Assembly (NCBI GenBank): GCA_036429605.1
Contig: CM071590.1
Location: 3,286,001-3,350,000 of the forward strand
Origin: Cladobotryum mycophilum
Lineage: Eukaryota; Ascomycota; Sordariomycetes; Hypocreales; Hypocreaceae
DNA length: 64,000 nucleotides
Direction of reading: 5' to 3'
The position numbers and the translations under genes were made by a program. The notes under the pieces are model-generated. The model had not been told where the DNA came from and made no database searches. It worked only from the letters and a program-made list of their open reading frames with translations. Each line of letters starts with the position of its first letter. Within the stretch, counting starts at the first letter, position 1. Below, piece after piece: positions 1 to 12,276 of the stretch.

Positions 1-1588
1 CTTTACGAGTGCGATGAGAGATCACATGTTACAAGCCACACGCCACAAGCCACAGCTTCAGGTGATGACGATGAAATATGGCGAAACATGTACTCTCTAT
101 GTACGTACCAGATCGATCTGTAACACAAGAAAGAGGGACAGCCAAATATTAACGACAAATCGGTGAATTAAGAAGAAGAGGAAGAAGAGAATCAAACGGC
201 CCTCCCCCCCCACTTGTCTCGGTCAATACCGAAGCAGCACATGAAAAAAAAAAGGTTTTTGCTAGTAAGACAAAGATTTTCTGAGACTTTACGGAGATGT
301 GCCTCGGAGAAAAAAAAGTTAGCATGCACAAACAAGTAGGTAGGTCAGAATCTATGGGGAACAAGCACGCGACAGCCTGTGTCCCTTGTAAAGAGAAAGA
401 GAAAGAGAGAGAGAAAGAGAGAAAAAAGAAAAAAGAAAAATAACGGGGATCCCCCGCTGGTTGTTGGTACGAGAAGCTCGGGTCTCTTTTTTGAGGGGTA
501 CATGTGGATGCAACCTGGTAATCATACTAGGAGGATGTACCGAGGAGAAGAAAAGGGACAAAAAGGCATTCAGATGCCAGTCCTTGTTTACTCCTACCTA
601 GGTACCAGTACTATATGTAAGTAGGCAGTGTAGGAGGGTTCAACCATGATTGATATCCATACCCTTACGTACCTGTATTTGCTGTATGATGGCGATAAGC
701 TCAACAACAAGTAACACCAAAAAAAGGAATAAACGAAATACATGAGCAGACAGAGAGCCACCATCTTCTTCGTGTGGTTGCAGATGAAATGCTACCGGGA
801 CACTCAAGTGCCGAAGGCGATCTCAACACCGCCCGCCAATCTCACATGAGGAACCTTTGGAGAGGTCACCAAGGTAGGTTTGGCTTGGTAGGTTTGGCAA
901 GCAAGTAGGTAGGTAGGTTGTACTCCGTAGACTCAATGTAGATCCCTCTCCCGCGCTGTTAGTCCAGAATGACTAGCATCTCCATGGACATCATTTTTTG
1001 GGGTTGAACTGCCCAACTTCCCCTCACAACCCACTAATTTTCAGTGACACCCTCCCCCAAGCAGACCCAGCCAGCGGACCCAGTTGCTGCCATCCATTGC
1101 TTGTCCCCCTCTAGCGTCATCATGCCCTGTCGGTCCCCCCTTGTAACCGGGCAGATTATTGGCCAACCCACGCTGAAGCTACCCGTCTATGCGTCCCATC
1201 CCGACTGCTGCTGCAATAGCCCAGGTTGCCCAGGGCCCCCGTCCACTAGGACACCACCCTCCAAGTCCCCTGTACGACCCAACGCATGCAGACCTCCATC
1301 ATCGTATTCGGTTCCCAAGGTTTCGAGCCAACCAATTTCAAAGCTCACCCTTCTTTATCCAATCTTGGCGATTCTCTCCCCCCAAGATCTCACAAAGTTT
1401 TTGGAGAGTATCGTCTATTCCGTTATCAAAACCGTCATGCCCAGGTCGTTTCTTCTTTAAACCCCGGAAACTCCTCTTTTTCCTTCTGTCTCTTTCTCTC
1501 TCTCTCCCTCTTCCCCATCTTTTACTTCTTCTGTAAGGGAAGCCAAAAAAAAATAAGCTTCTTCGCTAGAAAGGTCCTCCGTCCAAAC
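1..1588. other. Intergenic / upstream region of the MFS gene
   Basis: No coding region I can support. The short ORFs present have low-complexity or Pro/Ser-rich translations with no recognisable domain. The stretch holds a GA-rich tract (about 388-430), a cluster of GTAGGTAGGT repeats near 900-920, one TACTCCGTA motif at 921-929, and a CT-rich leader (about 1470-1520) just upstream of the MFS start, as is common for fungal promoters and 5' leaders. Confidence 0.6.
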
Positions 1589-3630
1589 ATGGGGTTCGGC
1601 ATCCTTGAGCCCAAGGGCCATGAGAAAGTTCCTGGTAAGCTCTTATTGCGAAAAACACGTCACAACTCTTCTTTTCTGTCCTTGGGTCGATGCGCCAATA
1701 TAAAACTGATCGGCTGACCGAATTCTTTCTCTTTTCTTGCTTCGCAGGCACAACCCACTTCTACGATGATCCTGATCAACCCCAGGTCGCGTCCGACAAT
1801 GAGAGGACGAGGTTGAAGTGCGACACCAGCGGCGACGTCCCCATCATCCTTGTGCGTATCCCCGCCGTGGAGAGAGTTTTGCAAAAACAAAACAAAAAGC
1901 ATTGGCTTGGCTTGGCTTTCTTCTAACATGGTCTTGCGCGCGAATAGATTCCTCAACCATCCGATGACCCCAACGACCCCCTCAACTGGCCCCTGTGGAA
2001 GCGCGATCTCATCACCTTCACCCTTTGCTGGGCCGGTGTTCTCGCCACCTCTGTCGGCCCCATCCTCGCCGCCAACACCGTCACCATCTCCCGTCTCTTC
2101 GGCAAGACATTCACAAAGGTTGCGCTCCTGACCGGTTACACCCTTCTCGGCGCTGGCGCTGCTGCCGTCTTCTTCGTCCCCTCTGGCCGCGTCTGGGGCA
2201 AGCGCCACCTCTTCCTCATCGGTATCCTCATCATTATTGCGTCGAGTATTTGGGCCGGCGCAACGGGCATCAACTACGAAAGTCTGCTTGCCGCGCGTGT
2301 TATCCAGGGTGTTGGCCTCGCTCCCTTTGAGAGCCTGTTGAACGCCGCCATTGGTGACCTTTACTTTGTCCACCAGCGTGGTGTTCGCATGGCCTTTACC
2401 AACCTGGCCGTCTTTGGTGGTGCCTTCTTCACCCCCATTGTTGTCGGAAAGATTACCCATTCCCTCGGCTGGGAGTGGACCTTTTACCTGGTCGCCATCT
2501 TCATGGGCGCCACGTTCCCTGCCGTCTTCCTCCTCTGCCCCGAGACTGCGTACCGCAGAGACACCAGACTGAACACCGACTTGAACGGCGATAGCGAAAA
2601 GGACGATACACGAGCCTCCTCCCCATCAGTGGAAGAGCCCATCAAGCAGCGCCGAGGCTTCGTCGCGTTCCCTACTTCTTCTGCTCTTCAGCCTATTGGA
2701 AATGCCCACACTCCCAAGAAGACCTTCCTCGAATCCCTGTCGCTGTTCGATGGCGCCAAGACGGACGAGCGCTACTGGGTTCTTTTGCTCCGACCCTTCC
2801 CCTTGATCATGAACCCCGCCTTCATCTGGGGTTGCTTGATTCAGGGAACCATGATCGGCTGGACCATCTTCATCGGTGTTCTCGTTGCTGCCATCTTCAT
2901 CGGACCCCCTTACTTCTGGGGTGAAGTCCCTGCCGGTTATGTTTACACCGGTGCCTTCCTCGGTGCTCTTGGAGGTTTCGTCATTTCTGGCCTCTTGGCC
3001 GACACCAGCGTCAAATGGCTCACCAAGCGCAATAAGGGTGTCTATGAGCCCGAGTTCAGAATTCTCCTTGTCATTCCCATGCTCCTCATTGGCGGTATCG
3101 GTCTGTTTGGTTTCGCATTGACCGCCGGCGATGTCATTTCTGGCAAGTATCATTATATGGTGCCCCTGGTCTTTTTCGGCTTCGAGGTTGCTGGTATGGT
3201 TATCGGTGCCGTCGCTAGTTCTTTGTACATTGTCGATGCTTACCGTGAGTAATTTCCCGTACCCCCTTGTCTCTCGTATGTTTGCACATGTTCTAACCTG
3301 GTATGGTAGGCGATCTCACCGTTGAGGGCTTCACCTTGATGATCATTTTCAAAAACATCTTCAGTTTCATCTTGACCTTCTTTGCCTATGACTGGCTCAT
3401 CAACGGAGGCATCGAGAAAACAATGACCATCATCTCCATCATCCAGGTTGTCGTCTGCGTTCTTAGCATTCCCATGTGTAAGTCTCCTCTCACCTTGGTT
3501 CTTTTATCTTGATAGTATACCATGTCTAACGCAGCCCTTTTTTTTTTTTTTTTTTTTAGATGTCTTTGGCAAGCGCATCAGACTATTCTATCACAAGCAC
3601 GACTTGCTGGCCATGACTGGCCTCAGATAA
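1589..3630 (+). CDS. MFS transporter, DHA1-like (Hol1-type) family
   Basis: Five exons: 1589-1634, 1748-1851, 1948-3244, 3310-3477 and 3560-3630, giving 561 residues. All introns are GT-AG and keep the frame. The protein has a hydrophilic N-terminus with the DPLNWP motif (about residues 60-65) that precedes the first membrane segment (about 71-93) in fungal DHA1 drug:H+ antiporter-like transporters. An ARVIQGVGLAPFESL stretch matches the conserved end of helix 4-5 in this group. A charged loop (about residues 255-310, with EKDDTRASS and KQRRG) separates the two six-helix halves, and the last exon gives a short basic cytoplasmic tail. It is expected to sit in the plasma membrane as a proton-coupled exporter or importer of small molecules. 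The substrate cannot be told from sequence; no biosynthetic genes are adjacent. The last intron ends in a run of about 17 T before its acceptor. Confidence 0.9.
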
Positions 3631-3894
3631 AGGAAAGAAAAAGAATGAAGAAGGAAAAAAATGACAACTTCATGCTGGCATGAAACATGATGCCTTTTGT
3701 GTTTGTTTGCTTGACATGTTATACCCCCGAGTTCGTATGGGATTTTTTTGTTTTGCATGAGGCTTGGAGCTATGGTATCAAATGGGCTGGAGTAGGGTTT
3801 GGCAAGGAGCTTAATAGTAAGATGGGTTACGAGCGACATTTTATCGGAATACCTCCTGGTCAATGATATGGGATATGGGATTGTCCTCAGGGTC

Positions 3895-3993
3895 CTGGCA
3901 TGCCGTGGAAAAAAACATGGGGTCGTCGACCGCTGATCTTGCGCTGAAAAGGTGTCGATCAGGACCCCCATGCTTTTTTCCACTGCATGCCAG
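3895..3993. repeat. Inverted repeat / hairpin 1
   Basis: Arms of about 30 bases (3895-3924 and 3963-3993) are near-perfect reverse complements, beginning CTGGCATGC and ending GCATGCCAG, with only a few mismatches or indels. The roughly 38-base spacer contains a further CTGATC...GATCAG pairing, so the fold continues inward. It lies downstream of the MFS gene and upstream of hairpin 2, between two convergent genes. It could be a transcript 3'-end structure, a remnant of a small inverted-repeat element, or a source of double-stranded RNA. No coding potential. Confidence 0.85.
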
Positions 3994-4020
3994 TCTATAT
4001 ACATATATATATATACACTC

Positions 4021-4101
4021 TCATGCGGAGGACAAAAAAAGCGTCCTATCTTGGTTATGACCAATAACCAAGATGGGACGCTTTTTCTGTCCTCCGCATG
4101 A
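4021..4101. repeat. Inverted repeat / hairpin 2
   Basis: Two 38-base arms (4021-4058 and 4064-4101) are reverse complements at 36 of 38 positions, around a 5-base loop. Each arm contains the GCGGAGGACA and GCGTCC blocks and a short A or T run. Transcribed from either strand it would form a very stable hairpin. It is only about 175 bases from the 3' end of the phosphatase-like gene, which reads towards it, and about 390 from the end of the MFS gene. Confidence 0.92.
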
Positions 4102-4276
4102 CTCTCAATACACAGTATATACTAGAAACGGCAATGCTCCGAATTCATGTGAAACGTCATCACTTGCTCATCAGTCTTATTCGTACGTAAAGCAAATCCT
4201 TATTCAACTTTTTTTGGGTCATACCATTTCATGTATCCTTGCTATTTTTTTTTACCTGACCCGCAGATTCGTAAAC

Positions 4277-5777
4277 TCATGCCTTGACACCAGCAGCGCC
4301 AGTGTTGGTACCCCCAGCAAGAGTCGATTTCTTGACAAGGCGCAGACCGCCAAGCAACAGGACAGCAGCCTGGATACCCAGCACGACGACCAATGTCACA
4401 AGTGCGCCAATGACACCGGCAACGGGCTTGGTGACACTGTTTCTGGAGCTAGAAGACTTGGTGGAAGCGCTACCACCGCTGCTGGGGGTAGAACTTGCGC
4501 AAGCACCATCAGTGTTGCCGCAGACCTGGCACCAGTGCTTGGTATCGGCAATGGCAAACTTGTTCATGCTAGTCTTGAAATCGTTCCAGCTGAGAGTAGT
4601 CTTGTCCTGGCCAAAGAGGGGGAACTGCTTGAGACCATCCTCGCCAGCTGTGCCGTTGGAAAAGTAAAAGCGGACAGAGAGGTCATCAGCCTTGTAGCCG
4701 GTGGCAGTAGGAGCAACAAGCTCAAAGACCATGGAAGAGGCATAGTCGCAAATGCCGTAAAAGTCATTCGACGCAGCGGGCAGCTGCGCGAGGCCAAAGA
4801 AGGACATGAAGGTGCCGTACGCGCCAAACTGGATGTTGAAGCGCGGGGCAGAGGCCTTGCCGTTGGCGACGTCCTGCAGGGAGTCAAGTATCTGGCCGGC
4901 GAGGACGGAGCCGGAGATGGCGCGGACGGGGTCGCTGGCGTTGAAGGCGAGGTTCCATTCGTGGGTGGAGGCTAAGTCATAGAGGCGGGCGAGAGTGGGC
5001 TTTGTGAGGATATCCTTGGAGGAGATGGAGGAGTTGTGGATTTCGGCGACGTTGATGAGGTCAAAGACTAGACGTGGTGTGTAAGTAGGACAAGACCACA
5101 CAGCCAAGGTATCAAAAGATATAGGATGATATACTTACTTGAGTAGCCATTCTTAAAGGTGGCCTGGGTGGCATTATATGTGCCATTGATGACGGGGAGC
5201 AAACCCTGGTAAAAGTCCTTGGAGTCGGCGTACGTCTTGGCGTAGTCGGGAGACTGCAGGTAGTTGTTGGAGCTGACAATGGCCTGGCTGCAGCCACTCC
5301 CGCCCTGCAGCCACGAGCTGCCCTCCGAGTTCCCAGAGCTGGCGGCGTCGACGACGGCATTGACGGGTATGTACTGGTAGCCTCCCAGGGGGCCTCTACC
5401 TTGGTGCCGTTGGCGAGCGTCTCGGCCCCGGCGTTGGCGGAGGGAGGGTACAGGCCCTGGAGGAAGACGACGGCCGAGTTGTGCAGGACGTTGTCCACGG
5501 GAGCAGTGACGGCCAGTTGCGAGAGGACGGCACGGTCAGAGCTCAGCTGGGAGATGCGCAGGTCGCCGGCGTCACTGGCGACGTACCTCTTGCGGAAGAA
5601 GTCGCCAGAGGAAAGGACCTCGTCGGCGCCGAGGGGCGTGAGGCTCACGGGCTGCCATGCCTTGGCGGTGCGGTCGCCGTGACGATGGAAGACGTAGAGG
5701 CCGACGACATTGTCCGCGCTGGCGAGGGGAGCGAGGGCGGCGCCGAGGGTGGTGGCGAGGAGGAGCTTGGACTGCAT
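4277..5777 (-). CDS. Secreted/membrane histidine-phosphatase-like protein, frame broken by 1 base
   Basis: Exons 5139-5777 and 4277-5067 on the minus strand, with a GTAAGT donor and a TAG acceptor. The N-terminus is a signal peptide (about residues 1-21), followed by the RHGDRT phosphohistidine motif (about 32-37) of the histidine acid phosphatase branch. The C-terminus has a Ser-rich linker, one membrane segment (VIGALVTLVVVLGIQ region) and a short basic tail, so the protein is probably anchored with the catalytic domain outside the cell. The reading frame breaks at the G run 5388-5392 (CCCCC in the gene). With one more C, both halves join into a single frame of about 476 residues that reads on into LGGYQYIPV-like sequence. 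I take this as an assembly error rather than a decayed gene, because everything else is intact. The motif has T where classical enzymes have P, so catalytic activity is uncertain. Confidence 0.8.
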
Positions 5778-7536
5778 CTTGATGGATTTGATGATGGATT
5801 CAAAATGAGAAAGGCCTCAATTGGGATCCTTTGACAAGATAGTAGTAGAGTAGCACTTACTGCCTCTCGTCTTTGACTTTGAGAGGAACAATCGCGAAGC
5901 AAAGACAAGGTAGCATTTTTTTTGCGCAAGGACAAGCGGGGACCCCATCAAGGTTATATGGGATCAAGGAACCCTTCCCCCCCTCCCTTCTTCCCGGCTC
6001 AATGCAGGTGTTTGTATGTACACAACAGTAATGGATCCATGGATGGATGGAATCATGGATAGCAGAAAAGGTGCCCTAGCCTAGACAACAAGAGTAGCTC
6101 AAGTGGGTTCCTTCCGCTGCCCTAAAAAGCGCTAGACTACCGAACCTTCAGTGGAGAGAGAGCGCGGGACAGAGGAAAGTATGGATTTGTTGAAGGGTTG
6201 CAGCTTCTCTCCCCCTCCCCCACCCATCGGGCCTTCCAAACTAGGCTTAATACCCGCCAGCCCGTCCGGCAAGCCACAGGAACTTTTTGAACAATCTCCT
6301 CGGACGGACAAGACAAGACGAGTGAGTGAGTGAGTGATTGGAAGGGTTATCAGGCTGTATCCAATGCAATATGAATGGAAGGTAGGGGTAGCCGAAATGT
6401 ATTCTAAATTGATGGAATGGTTACTATTGAATAAAAATACAAAACAATAAAATAAAATAAAATAAAAGTACAAGTTGAGCAGTAGAGATGGATATAATCA
6501 ACAACATGCTTATTTATTTAGTACAGTGCCTACCTGTACAACCCTTGATGCTCTTCTCGGACCTTTATCCTGTAAAAAGGTTGCATGAACCACCGAGACA
6601 AAAGTTGAGAAAGAAATAGCCGCATACATACATACATACATACAGGTAACCCCCATGTTCGCCACGAGTTTGCCATGCGTAAAACTATTCCTTTTTTCGC
6701 CCCCCCCCCCCCCCCTCCACTCCCCGCGGAAATGAAAATCCTTCTTTTTCTTTTTCAATCTCTTATCGAAAGATTCCACATTAATACACCTACTAAGTAC
6801 CTACTATAGATACCTACTAGGTAGAGAGTAGGTAATTAGTACAGAGCACAACCTCTTAAATCCAAGGACCGCGGAGATGCTCTGCGATGCCCATGTCAAG
6901 TTACTTAAAATCTAATCTGACCTAGCCTTGACCTACCAGCTTAGAGGATCTTATCTTTTTGCCATTCAGCTTACAAGTAAGACCATTCCCGTCATACCTA
7001 TGTAGTTCAAGACCGACGGCCCGAGGGGACTAAGAGCAACTGTCAAGTTGTCCCCTAAAAAACATGTAATGGACATGGACTAAATCGTAGGGCTAAGAAG
7101 TGAGCACATGGTAAAATAAAAGGGTGGCGGTTCTCGTGAAACAAAAAATACCTCGATGAGTACATTGCACGCATCCCAGCGAGGCTATAACTGACATTAA
7201 TATATGCTATATGCTATATGCTACATGCTATATAAGTTCGGCATCTCGGGATCTACACAAACTCATTGCCAAAGCATGGGTCCATTCTACAAGACACCAA
7301 TTGTTATCTAGACGGAATGTTCAATTGCTCAAATGCAGTTGATTAACTGATTGTGTATATGCTTCATCTAATATGCCCAAAAATCAACCAACAGCAATGC
7401 CATCCACCACATCGTACAATCACCTCTCTAAACTAAATAGACAAGCAAATCAACAGCATCATCGCCATCAAGATCAATCCCAAAAATAAACAAAAATGTA
7501 ATCCCCCATAATCAATCATTCATCCTCATCAAGCCC
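5778..7536. other. Intergenic region with simple repeats
   Basis: No supported gene. It contains a run of 16 C (about 6700-6715), a CATA repeat (about 6625-6645), an AATAA-type repeat (about 6445-6466), a cluster of direct and inverted TACCTACTA units (about 6787-6835), and four TATATGCTA-like units (7201-7233). The first 150 bases are probably the promoter and 5' leader of the phosphatase-like gene; the last part is the 3' flank of the reductase gene. Confidence 0.6.
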
Positions 7537-8683
7537 TTACAGCTTGGCCTTGTCCTTTCTCGGGTCCTTCAAGTTCTTGGAAATCTCACCATCAAGCAAG
7601 AAATCGGGATACTTGTGATTCTCATCAACCCCCACCAAGAGTGCGCCCTGTCTTCTCCATGCCGCACCATCGACCGCAATAGTCTGTCCGTTGATATATT
7701 CTCCCGCGTCGCTGAACAAAAAGACGGTGGCGTCTGCAATGTCCTTGACTGTACCAAATCGCCCCGAGGGAATGCCCCTGGCAAACTCGGCAACCATCTC
7801 ATCCTTGTTGCTACCCAAGCGAGCCATGCCCTCCGTGTCGGCAATGGGACCGGGAGCGATAACGTTGCTCTGCACGCCTCTGGGGCCGTATTCGAGCGCA
7901 ACCGACGCCATGAGCGAGTCGATGGCAGCTTTGGCGGCCGAGACGTGTGCCTGGAGGGGCATGCCGGTATAGTGAAAGGTGGCGGAAACATAGATGATGC
8001 GCGGGGAGGAGCTCTTGAGCATGTGTGGGAGGGTGGCCTTGATAGTGTTGTAAGTGCCAATCACGTCGATATCCATGACTGTCTTGAAAGCGTTGGGACT
8101 GAGCTTCTCGATGGGGGCGATAAAGTTGCCCGCAGCGCCGGCACTGGGTGGAGAGACACGGGTCAGTCGCATTCTTCACCATCACCTCTTTCGAGCTAGT
8201 TTTCACTCACATAACATAGTCAATCTTGCCCAACTCCTGGACGCATCGATCCGCCGCAGCCTTGAGGCTCTCAAACTGTAATCACCGCCGTCAGCCCAAG
8301 CTCCGTATGACCGTACATCAAAAAGGGTTTTTCTGGTATATCCATACGCTTCGCACGTCGCATCCACCAATTCCAATGACCTTTGCGCCGGGTCGGACAG
8401 TCGCAATGTCCCTGGCAACATCCTCCGTCTTGCCGACGCTTCGACCGAGGATACAGGCGTTGGCTCCGAGTCGGACCAGCGCTCTGGTCTGCATGCTGCA
8501 AATGGTGCCAGCGCCGCCGGTGACGAAGACGACGCGGTCCTCTGTGGTGCGCGGGCGCAAAGGCGGTCAGTCAAAGAATTCTCACCGGCTTAAAACAATC
8601 GCTCGAGAGGAGGACAGGAGCAGCTCACTAAAGATGTCGTCTCGCCATACGGCGCTCATGTACTTGGACTCCGGAACGGACAT
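7537..8683 (-). CDS. SPS19: Peroxisomal 2,4-dienoyl-CoA reductase, SPS19/DECR2-type SDR
   Basis: Four exons on the minus strand: 8629-8683, 8348-8541, 8211-8275 and 7537-8143, giving 306 residues. It is an NADPH-dependent short-chain dehydrogenase that removes double bonds at even positions of unsaturated acyl-CoA so that beta-oxidation can go on. The Rossmann motif TGGAGTIC is at residues 26-33. The usual active-site YxxxK is replaced by HVSAAK, as in peroxisomal DECR2/SPS19 enzymes, which sets this protein apart from general SDRs. The LAPGPI-like segment (IAPGPIADTEG) and the C-terminal GxxIAVDGA are also present. The last three residues, AKL, form a peroxisomal targeting signal type 1. The start is set by the first ATG ahead of a conserved N-terminal exon. 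No neighbour belongs to the same pathway. Confidence 0.93.
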
Positions 8684-9853
8684 TGTGATGGCGATAAGTC
8701 AGGCGCTGCTGAACAGTGCAGTAAACAGACAGAAACGATTGCGCAATCGGGTATCAGGAGAGATAGAGAGAGATAGAGAGAGAGCACGGTGTAAGAAACG
8801 GATGGAGATTCGATGGCGGCGACGACTCTGGTTTATTATGTTGGACAAAGAAGGACAAGACAGGATTCGCATTCGCTTACGGCCTGCTTGTATCGCCCTT
8901 TGTTCAATGTTGAAGGTCGTACCTGCTGCATGTTCGTCAGACGCAGCACGTACCCACATTGGGAAAGTTCCACCCAATAAAGATGACGGACCTCGGCTTG
9001 TGGGGAAGTCACCGAAACGTCCGAGGGACCCGAAACCTGGGGGGATTGACCTTCCGAGCCCAACGGGCCGAGCTCTCCGTCCGTTTGCGCGTATAGACTA
9101 CCTACGTTTATTGATCAAAGCCATGGTCATTTTTAATCAAGGTAGGTTTTATCAGGATAAGGCTGATGAAATGATGAAGATTGTATGCATCCTTGCTCAG
9201 TAATCGGATATTCTCTCCCGTTGAGAGTGGAGTGCGCTCTACCCCCGTTTAGTCGTTAACCGAGTAGCCGTTGAAAGGGAGGGTGGGCTATCACATGTAA
9301 GCCCACGGCAGTCCTGATTTTGGGATGTCAACACCAATAATGGTTCATCACCAAGCCCGTCCACAGCCCGATTTTATACGTCAAAGCAAAAGGCGGACAA
9401 CAATCTGGCACAAGAATGAAAAAGAAAGAGAGAAAGAAAGGAAGAAAATCATTCCAAATAATTATCTGCCCCTCCCCCGGATGCTCAACCGGGCCGCATC
9501 TCCGTTTCGGAACACTGCCGTATGGCATTGGGATGAAACCATGTTTGAACTATTCGGTCCACTAAATCTCTAGAGTACAGGACTCGCTTCAATGATGATG
9601 AGCGCCGACAGCAAGTTTTCGTCATCACTATTGATTTTCCTCTTTTACAGATCACACTGACTACATGCCATGCCTCTAGTATATATCCTTACTCCGTACA
9701 CCAAGAATGAAAGCCTTTCTGCACGTGTTAAAAGTCTCCGGATTTCATGTACCATCATATTCTGTGAGGCAATATTTCATCGCCACTATCACCACTTGAG
9801 ACGCACCATTGAGCTTGGTTGACCCCCTTCACCGTCTTTCTTCTCTCGTCTCC

Positions 9854-9884
<31 letters not shown>

Positions 9885-12276
9885 GCTTTACAACCTACCA
9901 CATCCGACTATCGAAGCATCGTCACTTGAATCGGCCAAAACTTTTCTCTATTGCCACTCCTATGCAATCCAAGTCCGTCCAATTTCATCCACAACTTACT
10001 CGTCAACATACGCACGGCTCTCTTTTTTTGTTTTTGCTTCTCGTTACCTGACTAAGTAAACACGAATCATAAAATATCCCGATGGAGCGCCTCGCGTGCC
10101 CACACAACGGATGAGAGTAATTAAACCTCTGTAGTTACCTTGATAGCTCAAATACCTTGAATCAGCCCTCCCCCTCCCACCCAGCAGGTCGGTAACACAC
10201 AGACACACATTCATCTCTGCCGCACACGTATCGATGTTTTGTTTTTTGTTTTTGTTTTTTTATCTGCCTGCTTGCCTGCCGTAAAACTAGCTGTCCTGGC
10301 TCACCGATTGAGGAACAAAGCGCTGCAGGCAGGCAATAAACAAATCCCCATCTGAAAACCACACAAAGTACAAACAACAGCATCCCCCTTCCGCTTGTCC
10401 GGAAAGGAATACCAGGACAAACACCTCACCCACGAATAGATGCATGCATCCAGCTAAACCCATAGTGGTTCGTTGTTCGTATCAACCCCAATCACGCGTT
10501 CTCTTCCTCCTTCAGCTCAGGGAGTTCTGCATTCTCCATCATGCAGACTAAAAAGAAAAAATCAGACCACTTCCTTCACCATCCGAATTTACCCCAAGTC
10601 CCCCCTCCCCTCTCTCCCCTCTCCCCCTCTCCAAGTCCGCCTCCTCTTCTACCTACCCATCTTCCTACGTTGCCCATATTTAGCACCAACGCACCGCCTT
10701 GTTTTTTTTTGTTAGTCCCATAATCCTTCTTTTCTTCTTCTCCCCAAGTCATGCACCATGCAGGGCCGAACCCCCCAATCGGTCAAGTGCTTCGGTCTGG
10801 ATCTACCGATCCATGGACTCGATCGGGTGTGTCTCGTTCCAGTAATCTCACCCCCTCTTAGACCCAAGAGAGGCCCAGAGTTTCGCCAATCTTCTCTCGC
10901 CAATCTATTCCCTTCTCTCTTCTTCCCTTCCAACTAGCGGCCTTGGGAAAAAGTTCTTATCCCTCGGTGACAGATTTATAGCCGTGGCTGCATGTACGAG
11001 GATTTGATCCATCACCGACGACATACCAGATGAGCCCTTATCAATCTTATGAATCATTCAGCCCTGTCACCCCAACTGTGACGATCCTTTGATCAATTCC
11101 ATCATTCAGTCACTCTTCGTCCCTTCATCCACCCACCCATCTCAAAATACCCGCCGCTGGCGCAGTGGCCTGTCAAGCTGAAAAGAGGCTTCCATGTGGC
11201 TTGACAATTTCCACAACACCTTCATCGGCTTGGCATCACTACATCCGATTGTTTCCTCACCGTACCCGTCGCCATCACATATTCCCTGTCAGGTGGCTGC
11301 GTAGTATCAACGCGTGCCATGAATCATTCCCGTGCAGAGCTGACCCGCAACCAGCACGGCACATAAATTGCTTGAGTGGTTTTATGGCTGGCGTTATTCC
11401 AATGGCGTAACTCGTCAACCATCGTATTGGGGCTTCTTGAGTCAAGAAAGCCCCTGAGGCATACTGCTCATGCCAGCGAACAGTTGACACTGCTAGTAAC
11501 ATCTCGTCCTTGATTCATTCTTCTAAAAAAAAAAAGTATAGATTCATAATTCATAAAATCTTTTCTATTTCCTTCGCACTAGGAATAATACATACAAAAG
11601 TCGCCTCATCCAAGAGTATTATTAAAGGATTCTAGCAGCACAGGCAGATAACGGCCTTGCTGCACTGAATAAAAGCGGCCACTTCTTGACCATTACACTT
11701 CAAGGTGTTGTTAAATTAATCTGAATATTCCTGATTGCTGAGTAGCTGCATTATGCCACTCATGAGGGACAATTCCAGATGGCTTGGATCAAAGTAAATC
11801 TAGTTCAGAAGAAGACCTGGCGCCTCCTTTTGGAAGTAAGGCCGTCCTTCTGTAGCCAAGGTGTCGTTCGTCGGTGTAGTCTCGGTACACCTCGCATTAT
11901 TCAAGCTGCCCTCAACCCTCAACAATGATTGACGCACCGGCCAACCCAGTGTGATGAAGCCAGTGTTTTACATTCATGCCACTGTCGATTAGGGGTATCG
12001 GTAGGAAAATGTAAAATTGCGAGCGGTTCGCAGCATCGTAGTGATTTCGAAGAGCTGCCAAGGGGAAGACTTGATACCTGCATTCGCCATCGTTTGCGTC
12101 GAATGTAGTCTTTGTGTTTCTATCAGGTGTGACATTTGCCGTATTCTTGTGGCAGCGGTCCTCCAGGTAGGAAACATATCAATAATCAGTGATACGTCCA
12201 AAGTACAATGCCGGTTAGGTGTGGTTAGATGTGTCGGTTACTTGTCAATTCTAGATTATCGTCGTCGTTGCCAGCT
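8684..12276. other. Intergenic region (first part of the gene desert)
   Basis: No gene I can support. Short ORFs opposite and upstream of the reductase are shadows or low-complexity. Seen here: a GATA/GAGA-rich tract (about 8760-8782), a TACTCCGTA motif (9690-9698), an 8-9 unit ATC microsatellite (about 9855-9883), an AC/TTTTTG-rich tract (about 10235-10262), and a CT/CCCCTC tract (about 10600-10640). Confidence 0.5.
9855..9883. repeat. (TCA)n microsatellite
   Basis: About nine uninterrupted TCA units in a non-coding region; a simple trinucleotide repeat with no sign of translation. Confidence 0.9.

Noticed and set aside
1660..2460. 266-codon minus-strand ORF opposite the MFS gene
   Set aside because: Antisense to conserved MFS codons; acidic Gly/Asp/Glu-rich composition typical of a shadow.
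4073..4975. 300-codon plus-strand ORF over the phosphatase-like gene
   Set aside because: Antisense shadow, and its N-terminal part is made of hairpin 2 sequence.
8226..9203. 325-codon plus-strand ORF
   Set aside because: Lies opposite the four-exon reductase gene and its promoter; the translation is basic, low in hydrophobic order and has no domain. It is a shadow.
11160..11235. GCTGGCGCAGTGGCC looked like the start of a tRNA
   Set aside because: No anticodon arm or T-loop (GTTCRANNC) follows at the right distance.
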